Shown here in pieces: positions 34,044 through 39,860 of a stretch of DNA of 41,480 nucleotides; the first letter of the stretch is position 1, and the number at the start of each line of letters is the position of its first letter. Source of the stretch: a virus. Location of the stretch: the IMG/VR virus record IMGVR_UViG_3300027710_000852, positions 1-41,480 of that record, one strand, 5' to 3'. Position numbers and translations under genes: made by a program. The notes under the pieces were generated by a model. It saw only the letters and a list, made by a program, of their open reading frames with translations. It searched no databases and had not been told where the DNA came from.

Positions 34044-34805
34044 TTGTCTAAGAAACTTGGAATCATACAAACCCGGGGCCTGGGTGACATTATCATAGCT
34101 CTGCCCATAGCCCTACACTATCACGAGCAAGGGTATCACGTGCATTGGCCCGTGGTAGACGCTTGGGTAGAACAACTATCAGCCCAGGCCCCCTGGGTCA
34201 AATGGATACCCATACAGCCAGACCAGGGTGCCTTCTTCTATGACACACCCATGGAGCGTCTCAAGAACTTCAAGGTAGACGAAGTCATTTGCCTGTATCA
34301 GGCCCTGACAGGCCACCCTGAGTTTACCAGTGAACCTTGGTTCCAACACACCGCATTTGATCAGTACAAATACATACGTGCGGGGGTGCCCTTTAAAGAC
34401 AAGCTACGCCTGGCTGAATGTATCACCCGTGACCCAGCTAGAGAGGGTGCCCTCTATGATCAGCTCATAGGCACAGCCAGCCCACCCTACATTGTCACAC
34501 ATCTCAGCAGCAGTGAGCAGACCGTCAAGTATGACCCAGCAATCATACCCGAGGGTTGGATGACCATCAACATCACCAATCAGGGTCGCATATTCGATTG
34601 GATCCGGGTCATAGAGGGTGCAGAAGCGGTGATCATGACGGACAGTGTATTTGCCAATCTAGTAGATGGCCTGGACATCCAGGGTCCGGAACGTTATTTC
34701 ATCCCACAGCATCACATACAGCTATCCGCAACATTCCTGGGCAACTGGAGTTATCTCGCCAATCCAGAACTCAAGCGCGGTGCCATCATATTTGGAGCAG
34801 GCTAA
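34044..34805 (+). CDS. Glycosyltransferase family 9 (heptosyltransferase)-like protein, 253 aa
   Basis: The N terminus KLGIIQTRGLGDIIIALPIA matches the R-x-x-LGD-x-x-x-x-P start of heptosyltransferases, GT-B enzymes that build LPS inner core. The C-terminal half contains IEGAEAVIMTDSVFANLVDG, the site where the family binds the sugar nucleotide. At 253 aa it is shorter than typical heptosyltransferases (about 330), so it may be a trimmed form. TTG is used as start, with AAAGGA upstream. Base composition is GC-richer than the minus-strand cassette. Confidence 0.82.
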   Translation: MSKKLGIIQTRGLGDIIIALPIALHYHEQGYHVHWPVVDAWVEQLSAQAPWVKWIPIQPDQGAFFYDTPMERLKNFKVDEVICLYQALTGHPEFTSEPWFQHTAFDQYKYIRAGVPFKDKLRLAECITRDPAREGALYDQLIGTASPPYIVTHLSSSEQTVKYDPAIIPEGWMTINITNQGRIFDWIRVIEGAEAVIMTDSVFANLVDGLDIQGPERYFIPQHHIQLSATFLGNWSYLANPELKRGAIIFGAG

Positions 34806-34806
34806 C

Positions 34807-35184
34807 ATGAGAATACTAGCACCCATAAGCCTGGGCGAGTTAATCGACAAGATCACCATACTGGAGCTCAAACAAGAGTATATCACTGACCCAGCTAAGT
34901 TAACCAATGTAGAACACGAACTAGATGAGCTCAATAACATTTTGGGCAACCTACTTATTAAAACACCCCTACAGGATGAGCGCGAAGCGCTAAAAGCGGT
35001 AAATCGTGCGCTATGGCACATAGAGAACTTCAAACGTGAGTGCGAGGGCAACGGCCGCTTTGATCGTGCGTTCATTGAAGCTGGTCGTGAAGTCTACTTG
35101 AAAAACGATGAGCGTGCCCGTATCAAACGTGAAATCAACACTCTCACAGGTTCAGCGATTGTAGAAGAAAAGAGCTACAGTTAA
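34807..35184 (+). CDS. DUF6165 family protein, 125 aa
   Basis: MRILAPISLGELIDKITILE followed by LKQEYI and a long helical body is the DUF6165 signature. Family members lie beside LPS or capsule glycosyltransferases, as here, one base after the GT stop; their molecular role is not known. I start at the ATG at 34807, which keeps the family N terminus. Two long helices around a short LWHIENFKREC segment complete the protein. Its end overlaps the convergent 35181 gene by 4 nt. Confidence 0.85.
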   Translation: MRILAPISLGELIDKITILELKQEYITDPAKLTNVEHELDELNNILGNLLIKTPLQDEREALKAVNRALWHIENFKRECEGNGRFDRAFIEAGREVYLKNDERARIKREINTLTGSAIVEEKSYS

Positions 35185-36092
35185 CTCAGTCGCAGACTTT
35201 CGAACTCAGTGAATCCGTGGGCCAGCAAGAGATCAAGGTTGGTCTGATGCCAATCAACTATTCCCTCGTGGAATTCTTGATGGTCCTCAATGTGGAAACG
35301 ATCAGCTAGGTAATGGGGTTCACAGATAATTCGACGTAGATCTAAGAGGCTGCCCCCGTGTTGCCGCACATGTTTTAGATAGCCCACAGACTGGGCTTGA
35401 TGCAGGGAAGGCTGAAAATAACCGTGATACAACTGCGAAGCTGTGAGCTCAAAGGCCTGTTCCAGGGTCAACGGGTTGTCCTTGACCACCAAAGCTCTAT
35501 ACAACACAAAAGAAGCGTGATGCAGGTCGTGATCCAGCATGTATGCTTGAACCTCATCCAGTGAATACCTACCTTCCAGCGCGGTAATACCACGTGCTGT
35601 GCTGTGTGCTAGGAATTGACTGGGAGTTGCCCGGACCTTGATCACAGTCAGGGCCTGTGAGTATTCTCTCCAAAGCCCCACAGAGGTTAAAAAATGGCAG
35701 GGATGTTCAGTGAATAGTTCAGCTTCTACCTTGTGCATACGAAACAAAGGCACCCCACTGAGCTCAAAGAACTGCTCACAGTCAGACAAATTAGAGTCAG
35801 TGACCAATTCAGCTTGGACTAAAATGTCAATGAGATTCTGTCTGGATCCAACTTCAAAGGGCAGTTTATTCATTATATACCCATATAGTTCTGGATAGGC
35901 AATCATGGTGCGATTGAGCTCGGAGTTCACAGTGGACTGGGTTTGTTCCGCGTGTCGATGAACACTGCTGTATTGTCCAATTCGATTGGAGAAGAACTCG
36001 CCACCCTCACCCCCACTGTAAACTAGGAATTCCTGTGGTCTGTCTAACAATGCATTGAGTCTAAGTAGTAGTTGAGGTTGGATCATAGTCAT
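35181..36092 (-). CDS. Hypothetical protein, 303 aa
   Basis: I do not recognise it. Early on it has QEFLVYSGGEGGEFFSNRI, glycine-rich and reminiscent of a phosphate-binding loop as in sulfotransferase-like phage proteins, but lacking the G-K-S/T. Further blocks are HPCHFLTSVGLWREYSQAL and a His-rich C-terminal third (HIEDHQEFHEGIVDWHQTN). I use ATG 36092; a TTG 12 nt upstream overlaps the 61-aa gene. Composition is GC-rich like the neighbouring GT. Confidence 0.65.
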   Translation of the reverse strand: MTMIQPQLLLRLNALLDRPQEFLVYSGGEGGEFFSNRIGQYSSVHRHAEQTQSTVNSELNRTMIAYPELYGYIMNKLPFEVGSRQNLIDILVQAELVTDSNLSDCEQFFELSGVPLFRMHKVEAELFTEHPCHFLTSVGLWREYSQALTVIKVRATPSQFLAHSTARGITALEGRYSLDEVQAYMLDHDLHHASFVLYRALVVKDNPLTLEQAFELTASQLYHGYFQPSLHQAQSVGYLKHVRQHGGSLLDLRRIICEPHYLADRFHIEDHQEFHEGIVDWHQTNLDLLLAHGFTEFESLRLS

Positions 36093-36096
36093 ATAT

Positions 36097-36282
36097 TTAC
36101 TCAAACAAGTCTTGATCTCTACGCCTAGTCAACTCTGGATCTATAAGGTAAGCCCAAGCTAGCTCAGTCTCCCGTATATACATACAAACACCCACGGTCT
36201 GTGCTTGAGTGTATACAGCAATAGGATCAAAACGATCTAGCTGATCACCACTGTAATAACTGTGTACGCAACATAATCTCAT
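36097..36282 (-). CDS. Hypothetical protein, 61 aa
   Basis: Small protein, unrecognised, starting MRLCCVHSYYSGDQLDRFD with two early cysteines and a charged C terminus (LTRRRDQDLFE). There is no Shine-Dalgarno, and no clear promoter in the AT-rich upstream region. Its stop lies 4 nt before the ATG of the 303-aa gene, or overlaps its TTG start. Coding status is moderate. Confidence 0.5.
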   Translation of the reverse strand: MRLCCVHSYYSGDQLDRFDPIAVYTQAQTVGVCMYIRETELAWAYLIDPELTRRRDQDLFE

Positions 36283-36714
36283 AGTGTATATAGTTATACA
36301 TGAAACTGCCCAAAGCTACCCTAGAGAGCGACTAGATCATATATACATAACTCACTGTGAATACAGTATAGCATACAGTGAATAGCTATGTATACACTCA
36401 AATACCCCGCTGTAGCCCATAGTGGTCTTGCACATAGAGCACAGTATATATAGCGTGTATAGGGAGAATACCCCGCTGTAGGGGCCGTCAGGGGGCGGTG
36501 GGAGAAGGGTGGTCTATGGTGGGAGAACCTGGGGAGAAAGTTGGAAAAGTTTGGAAAAGTATTTGACTATAGCCTCTCAACCCCACCATGACCTCACGAT
36601 TTCTACTCTAAAAAACCGTGGAAAAGGCTGTCAAACTGCCCCAAATTGGTGGAAATTCCGGCCAAAATCTCCTGAAATCTTCCTATTTTTGTCACTTATT
36701 AGCCACACTTTTGG
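36283..36714. other. Repeat-rich non-coding region, possible origin or control region
   Basis: No convincing gene. It contains AATACCCCGCTGTAG twice (about 36401 and 36470), two tandem TTGGAAAAGT units (36542-36561), further GGAAA motifs, the inverted pair CACTGT/ACAGTG near 36350-36380, and many alternating TA/GT tracts (TATATAC, GTATAG). Such direct repeats plus AT-rich tracts suit a replication origin or a binding region for a regulator. I cannot choose between these from the sequence. Confidence 0.5.
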
Positions 36715-36743
36715 TTGCTCTTGAACCAGTTCTAGTGTATAAT
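36715..36743 (+). promoter_or_regulatory. sigma70-type promoter for the tRNA
   Basis: TTGCTC and TATAAT are separated by 17 bp, with the tRNA beginning 32 nt further on. The same -35 hexamer, TTGCTC, is used by the promoter at 40980. Confidence 0.7.
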
Positions 36744-36775
36744 TACTGTATGCACAGTAGTATATACTATGTATA

Positions 36776-36852
36776 GGGCCGTTAGCTCATTAGGTTAGAG
36801 CAGTGGACTCATAATCCATTGGTGCGGTGTTCGAATCACCGACGGCCCACCA
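36776..36852 (+). tRNA. tRNA with anticodon CAU, probably tRNA-Ile2 (reads AUA)
   Basis: A complete cloverleaf is visible: acceptor GGGCCGT/ACGGCCC (7 bp), D stem GCTC/GAGC, anticodon stem GTGGA/TCCAT with loop CTCATAA, T stem CGGTG/CACCG with TTCGAAT loop, and an encoded CCA end. It is not an initiator tRNA: the first pair is G-C and the anticodon stem lacks three G-C pairs. The TTAGCTCA start and GAGCAG...TTGGT layout look more like tRNA-Ile2, whose C34 becomes lysidine to read AUA, than elongator tRNA-Met. AUA is common in the AT-rich genes here. Confidence 0.93.
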
Positions 36853-36853
36853 T

Positions 36854-37092
36854 AGTGTATATATACAGTATATAGAGTTGATAAACCCGAGGATGCAGGA
36901 TATATGCTGAAGCTAGAGATCAGGAGCTAGAAGTCTGGGAGATCTTGAATGACAGATGAGGGGCGACCTAGTCTAACCGTTACTGCGCCTAACCAATAAC
37001 CATATTCTTCTAGTGGTTAGGGCTCATTATCGAGAGATAATAGGAATAAGTTGGCGGGGATTATATAACGACACCTGCGTATATATAATACT
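36854..37092 (+). ncRNA. Candidate structured RNA downstream of the tRNA
   Basis: No gene reads through this stretch. Its two ends can pair: AGT plus TATATATAC (36854-36866) with GTATATATA plus ACT (37079-37092), 12 bp with a small bulge. Inside are GCAGG/CCTGC (36895-36899 with 37074-37078), CCTAACCA/TGGTTAGG (36988-36995 with 37014-37021) and ATTATC-GAGA-GATAAT, a stem with a GNRA tetraloop (37026-37041). It begins one base after the tRNA CCA and ends where the strong hairpin starts, so it is probably transcribed with the tRNA and processed. Much of the terminal helix is TA-alternating, which weakens the case. Confidence 0.5.
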
Positions 37093-37131
37093 GATAATAG
37101 GGATAATGTTTTTGGCATTATCCCTATTATC
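37093..37131. terminator. 16-bp perfect hairpin, probable terminator
   Basis: GATAATAGGGATAATG, a 7-nt loop and CATTATCCCTATTATC pair perfectly. Only CTTT follows on the plus strand, so termination may depend on stem length. It ends the tRNA transcript and lies 8 nt beyond the stop of the convergent 48-aa gene, so it can serve both strands. Confidence 0.7.
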
Positions 37132-37138
37132 TTTAATA

Positions 37139-37285
37139 TTATTCTTCGTCTATATAATAATCAAATGCACTAGCTAATGCATTAAATGCATCCTGTATGT
37201 CGACATTATCCTCATAATCCTCCATAATAATGTCTTGCATTTGCAACATTAAGCTAGTAAGTTTATCTTTAGTATTATCTGACAT
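37139..37285 (-). CDS. Small acidic hypothetical protein, 48 aa
   Basis: It starts at ATG with AAGGAAAC upstream and encodes an acidic helical peptide (MSDNTKDKLTSLMLQMQD...) ending DEE. I do not recognise it. It lies 25 nt after the 86-aa gene in the same AT-rich operon, and its codons are AT-rich, unlike the plus-strand early genes. Confidence 0.7.
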   Translation of the reverse strand: MSDNTKDKLTSLMLQMQDIIMEDYEDNVDIQDAFNALASAFDYYIDEE

Positions 37286-37310
37286 TTTAGTTTCCTTTTT
37301 AAGTTAATAA

Positions 37311-37571
37311 TTAAACAAATTCTATATTATCTGTGCGACAGTGCTTTTTAGCAGTTTCTGTTAAACGAGATACTTCTGCTTGTAACTCCTCATAATTAAT
37401 ATCTCCGCTAACATAAGCGCATTTTGCTTGTGTTGGGAATATATGCACAATATCCCCATTTTCTTTAACTTTAGTATGTACGTTAAATGCGACAACTAGT
37501 TTATATAATTCTTTTTGTTTATTATAAACAAGTTTTGCTTTAGCAAGTGTATTAAATGCAGTACTTAACAT
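37311..37571 (-). CDS. Hypothetical protein, 86 aa
   Basis: Well-supported gene: a consensus promoter, an ACACTAAAAAGGAG leader and ATG. The protein is helical with a basic N-terminal half (LAKAKLVYNKQKELYKLVVA) and an acidic C-terminal helix (YEELQAEVSRLTETAKKHC). I know no family for it. It is AT-rich like the 97-aa gene at 41038, which suggests both come from a different source than the flanking early genes. Confidence 0.8.
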   Translation of the reverse strand: MLSTAFNTLAKAKLVYNKQKELYKLVVAFNVHTKVKENGDIVHIFPTQAKCAYVSGDINYEELQAEVSRLTETAKKHCRTDNIEFV

Positions 37572-37598
37572 AGGAGCTCCTTTTTAGTGTATGCGTGT

Positions 37599-37627
37599 AT
37601 TATAGCGCAATTTTGGAGTGCCGTCAA
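37599..37627 (-). promoter_or_regulatory. sigma70-type promoter for the 86-aa/48-aa genes
   Basis: On the minus strand TTGACG and TATAAT are separated by 17 bp. The spacer lacks the TGGTAAAACC element, although the downstream ACACTAA-AAGGAG leader is shared with the plus-strand promoters. Confidence 0.85.
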
Positions 37628-37650
37628 GTGTGGCTTTATATACACACTTG
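37625..37650. promoter_or_regulatory. 8-bp dyad between divergent promoters
   Basis: CAAGTGTG and CACACTTG, 10 nt apart, form a perfect inverted repeat overlapping the -35 of the minus promoter. TTTTT follows on the plus side, so it could also stop plus-strand transcription coming from the tRNA side. Operator or terminator cannot be told apart here. Confidence 0.45.
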
Positions 37651-37667
37651 TTTTTGCGGGTCTTTAG

Positions 37668-37696
37668 TTGACATAGTGGTAAAACCATGTTATAAT
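37668..37696 (+). promoter_or_regulatory. Early promoter with TGGTAAAACCA spacer palindrome
   Basis: TTGACA, 17 bp, TATAAT with extended -10 (TG). The spacer carries TGGT-AAA-ACCA. The predicted transcription start is at or next to the ATG of the GIY-YIG gene, so that message may lack a leader. Confidence 0.9.
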
Positions 37697-37702
37697 TATG
37701 AC

Positions 37703-38041
37703 ATGGACACAAACACTAACACTCGTAAGAAGCGCACCGACCGCAATCATATTATATATGAGCTGGTCGTGAATGGCAAGAACTACATTGGTGTGACAGC
37801 TAAGACTGAGTCCACTGTCAACAAGAGCGTTCTAGCTCGTGCCGCAAAGCATTTTTATCGTGCAAAGACTGAGACCAAGAACTGGCTCTTGTGTGCAGAG
37901 CTTCGTAAGCTGGCTGACAAGTCAGAGATAGAAGTATACGTGCATGAGATCATACGTGGCAAGAGTGCCGCACACAAGAGGGAAGTTGAGCTTCGCAGGA
38001 TGCTCAAGCCTATTTTAAACACTGACACTAGAGGAGATTGA
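37703..38041 (+). CDS. GIY-YIG nuclease-like protein, 112 aa
   Basis: The motif pair IIYELVVNG and NYIGVT marks a GIY-YIG domain, followed by a conserved basic stretch (LARAAKHFYRA), then HKREVELRRM with the metal-binding Glu, and a closing LKPILNT. Such small single-domain nucleases cut DNA and occur free-standing in phages. The ATG lies 7 nt after the -10 box, so the message looks leaderless; no Shine-Dalgarno is present. A longer upstream reading would run through the promoter, so I reject it. Confidence 0.8.
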   Translation: MDTNTNTRKKRTDRNHIIYELVVNGKNYIGVTAKTESTVNKSVLARAAKHFYRAKTETKNWLLCAELRKLADKSEIEVYVHEIIRGKSAAHKREVELRRMLKPILNTDTRGD

Positions 38042-38042
38042 T

Positions 38043-38258
38043 ATGAAGACAGCCAAAGTTGAGGGACAGACAGTTACCATCGGAGACTGGGTCGGCTTCA
38101 AAGCTGACATTGAACAAAGCGGACAGATCGTAGACATCAAGTCTAGCTACATGGGGCAGGCTCTTGTCTTAGAGAACAAGGGCGGCTTCCATGGTGACTA
38201 TATCGGTGGGGAAACAATAACCACACAGGAAGCCAGGGATTGTTGGCTGGAAGGTTGA
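38043..38258 (+). CDS. Hypothetical protein, 71 aa
   Basis: The sequence DWVGFKADIEQSGQIVDIKS, then GGFHGDYIGGETIT and ARDCW, looks like a short conserved phage family with a beta-barrel (SH3-like) pattern that I have seen in marine phages but cannot name. AGAGGAG precedes the ATG. It is read from the same message as the GIY-YIG gene, and the next promoter overlaps its end. Confidence 0.8.
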   Translation: MKTAKVEGQTVTIGDWVGFKADIEQSGQIVDIKSSYMGQALVLENKGGFHGDYIGGETITTQEARDCWLEG

Positions 38259-38283
38259 CAACTTGGTAAAACCATGTTATAAT
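38255..38283 (+). promoter_or_regulatory. Early promoter with TGGTAAAACCA spacer palindrome
   Basis: TTGACA (overlapping the stop codon of the preceding gene), 17 bp, TATAAT with extended -10. A leader ACACTAACAAGGAG leads to the 46-aa gene. Confidence 0.9.
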
Positions 38284-38308
38284 TGTCTTACACTAACAAG
38301 GAGTTGAT

Positions 38309-38449
38309 ATGCAAACACCAATGCCAACAGAACAGCCCAAAGAGGGTTATGAGTGGGTCTGGAACATGATGAGCCGAGTATGGGTCCAACAAGAAAAGGA
38401 CACACCTTGGGCTTGCCGTGTAGATTCAGAATCTTACTGGAGTTCTTGA
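38309..38449 (+). CDS. Trp-rich small protein, 46 aa
   Basis: Consensus promoter, AAGGAG and ATG, and a stop one base before the next ATG, make this real despite its size. It has five Trp and a Pro-rich start (TPMPTEQPKEGYEWVW). I do not recognise it. A short host-interaction or inhibitory peptide is plausible for an early phage gene, but that is inference. Confidence 0.75.
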   Translation: MQTPMPTEQPKEGYEWVWNMMSRVWVQQEKDTPWACRVDSESYWSS

Positions 38450-38450
38450 T

Positions 38451-38651
38451 ATGATTAAATGGGAATGCCAGATGTTCTACAAGGACAAGCTATACACGGG
38501 CCACTATTGGACGGATGAGCTGAGTTTGGCACGTGCCCGTCGTAAGGTTGCAGAATTACAACGATATCATCCTGCAATGCGATTTACGTTGACAGACTGG
38601 GAAAAAGGCAGTATAATCAATTTACACACTAACACTAAGGAGCTGGCATGA
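38451..38651 (+). CDS. Hypothetical protein, 66 aa
   Basis: Unrecognised. A short beta-like start (KWECQMFYKDKLYTGHYW) is followed by a basic helix (LARARRKVAELQRYH). The final 20 codons overlap a complete promoter and leader for the next gene (see 38589), so this C-terminal sequence is constrained by both protein and promoter functions. Its stop overlaps the next start (ATGA). Confidence 0.75.
   Translation: MIKWECQMFYKDKLYTGHYWTDELSLARARRKVAELQRYHPAMRFTLTDWEKGSIINLHTNTKELA
38589..38617 (+). promoter_or_regulatory. Promoter embedded in the preceding coding sequence
   Basis: TTGACA, 17 bp, TATAAT, followed by ACACTAACACTAAGGAG before the ATG at 38648. The spacer lacks the TGGTAAAACC element, so it would escape any control acting through that site. 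Confidence 0.8.
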
Positions 38652-38938
38652 GCATTCAAACAGTAACAGCAGAGATCCTGCAGGGCAACTTCACCAATGA
38701 TCAGTTGTCGTCGATCATTGACTCAGTTAAGTATGCTCGAAGCAAGCTGACTCGACACACTATCCGCAGTCTGCAGGTAGGCGACAACGTTAGCTTCGAC
38801 AGTGCCAAAATGGGCCGCAACGTCACCGGTGTAGTGATGAAGATTGCTATCAAGTATGTCACGGTCCGAACAATCGCTGGGTTGTGGAGAGTTCCTGCTA
38901 ACATGTTAACACTAGTAGAAGACAAGGAATACGCATAA
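38648..38938 (+). CDS. Conserved-looking early protein, 96 aa
   Basis: The N-terminal helix (NDQLSSIIDSVKYARSKLTR) is followed by a small beta-barrel pattern (LQVGDNVSFDSAKMGRNVTG, then VTVRTIAGLWRVPANML) like SH3 or KOW folds. I have seen the same layout in hypothetical phage proteins but know no function; RNA, ribosome or polymerase contact would suit the fold. Strong AAGGAG. Its stop shares a base with the next start (TAATG). Confidence 0.8.
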   Translation: MSIQTVTAEILQGNFTNDQLSSIIDSVKYARSKLTRHTIRSLQVGDNVSFDSAKMGRNVTGVVMKIAIKYVTVRTIAGLWRVPANMLTLVEDKEYA

Positions 38939-39318
38939 TGACACGCTATTACGACGAACTGGCTGTATACGAACGCAACGGCTTTGACGTTATTGTGGAC
39001 AAATCATATGAAGACATGGATCCCAAAGACTGTTTCGATGACTCCTGCTTCGATCTCAAAGAGATGTACAGCGACATCGAACACGGGAATCTTGACTGGT
39101 TCATGCTCCGTGTCCGAGTTATGGTTGAGAACATCGAACTCAGTTCACAGTTCCTGGGCGGATGCTTATACAAAGACGCCCGCGAAGTCCTTACTGACGG
39201 GACTGCCGAGGACCTCATTGCTGAAGCGTTGGTAGAAGCTAAGAAGGATGTCTATAGACTGTATAAGAAGTTCCAGGACATCAGCTGGGAACTCGATGCT
39301 GAAGGTTGTAATGTATGA
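38938..39318 (+). CDS. Acidic hypothetical protein, 126 aa
   Basis: Starts at ATG overlapping the previous stop by one base. It is acidic and helical, with FMLRVRVMVENIELSSQFLG, then GGCLYKDAREVL, and AKKDVYRLYKKF. I recall similar hypothetical proteins in marine phages but no function. It overlaps the following membrane-protein gene by 4 nt (ATGA), so three early genes are translationally coupled. Confidence 0.8.
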   Translation: MTRYYDELAVYERNGFDVIVDKSYEDMDPKDCFDDSCFDLKEMYSDIEHGNLDWFMLRVRVMVENIELSSQFLGGCLYKDAREVLTDGTAEDLIAEALVEAKKDVYRLYKKFQDISWELDAEGCNV

Positions 39319-39551
39319 GCTATAGAAACATAGACGAAGTACTACAGTGGGTCGGAGCGGTATTAATTGTAGCGGGCCACGCACTCAATGCCATTGGTCC
39401 AGAGGTGTATCCCTACAATATTGCAGTGTTCGCCTTGGGAACTGTGATGTTCTTGGCCTGGGCTTATCGTGTGGGAAATAAGCCACAGATGGCAGTTAAC
39501 GTAGTATCAATAGCCATAGGGCTTGTAGGGTTATACAAAGCTGTTGGTTGA
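39315..39551 (+). CDS. Small membrane protein, 78 aa, about 3 TM
   Basis: Three hydrophobic segments: VLQWVGAVLIVAGHALNAIG, IAVFALGTVMFLAWAYRV and VNVVSIAIGLVGLYKAV. The GxxxG-like spacing and GPEVYPYN turn between helices 1 and 2 look conserved, but I know no function. It may alter the host membrane early in infection (inference). The next promoter overlaps its stop codon. Confidence 0.8.
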   Translation: MSYRNIDEVLQWVGAVLIVAGHALNAIGPEVYPYNIAVFALGTVMFLAWAYRVGNKPQMAVNVVSIAIGLVGLYKAVG

Positions 39552-39576
39552 CAAACTGGTAAAACCTTGCTATAAT
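39548..39576 (+). promoter_or_regulatory. Early promoter driving the non-coding RNA
   Basis: TTGACA, 17 bp with TGGTAAAACCT, extended -10 TATAAT. The expected start, 7 nt after the -10, is 39583, exactly the first base of the terminal helix of the RNA that follows. Confidence 0.9.
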
Positions 39577-39582
39577 TAGCAC

Positions 39583-39798
39583 ATGGACAGTTAGAAAAGA
39601 GTTAGAGGTTACCTACACCGTTAGGTACTTAAGGCGAGGACTGTGGGGCCGCCCACGCTCAATCTAAGTATATGAAATAGGTCAGCAATGACTGGAGAAG
39701 CGACGGAGTATGTAGGCAGTAATGATGAAGGCAGACGATCTAGCAGACGGTGCTAGCGCCTAGTCCGGAGTTCCTTTAATTCTTTTCTAACTGTCCAT
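39583..39798 (+). ncRNA. Novel structured RNA, about 216 nt, with 26-bp terminal helix
   Basis: The first codon-like ATG is followed by a stop after three codons, and I find no gene here. The ends pair perfectly: 39583-39600 (ATGGACAGTTAGAAAAGA) with 39781-39798, and the helix continues through GTTAGAGG (39601-39608) with CCTTTAAT (39773-39780), giving 26 bp with two G-U pairs. Inside: hairpin TACCTA/TAGGTA (39610-39627); closing helix GGACT/AGTCC (39638-39642 with 39762-39766); within it GTGGG-GCCG-CCCAC (39643-39656), GTCA-GCAA-TGAC with a GNRA loop (39681-39692), and AGGC/GCCT around CTAGCA-GACGG-TGCTAG (39729-39761). These helices are mutually compatible and several abut. I recognise no known family. 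Confidence 0.82.
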
Positions 39799-39804
39799 TA
39801 GGGG

Positions 39805-39833
39805 TTGACAGGTTGGTAAAACCATGTTATAAT
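39805..39833 (+). promoter_or_regulatory. Early promoter with TGGTAAAACCA spacer palindrome
   Basis: TTGACA, 17 bp, TATAAT, extended -10, starting 6 nt after the ncRNA's terminal helix. Leader ACACTAACAAGGAG leads to the 88-aa gene. Confidence 0.9.
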
Positions 39834-39860
39834 ACACACATACACTAACAAGGAGCAACT

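Noticed and set aside
36509-36724. 71-aa reading in the gene-free region
   Set aside because: No ribosome site, odd composition, and it overlaps tandem repeats and the -35 of the tRNA promoter.
36776-36852. Initiator tRNA-fMet
   Set aside because: First pair is G-C rather than mismatched, and the anticodon stem lacks three consecutive G-C pairs.
37097-37107. TAGGGATAA resembling part of the I-SceI recognition site
   Set aside because: Only half of the site matches and the sequence is explained by the 16-bp hairpin.
37595-37702. Upstream extension of the GIY-YIG gene
   Set aside because: It would pass through the minus promoter, a dyad and its own promoter.
39583-39798. 6S RNA, RNase P RNA, tmRNA or SRP RNA
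   Set aside because: The typical conserved blocks of these (RNase P core, tmRNA tag and tRNA-like end, SRP GGAAGCAGCC loop) are not visible, and the multibranched interior differs from the 6S central bubble.
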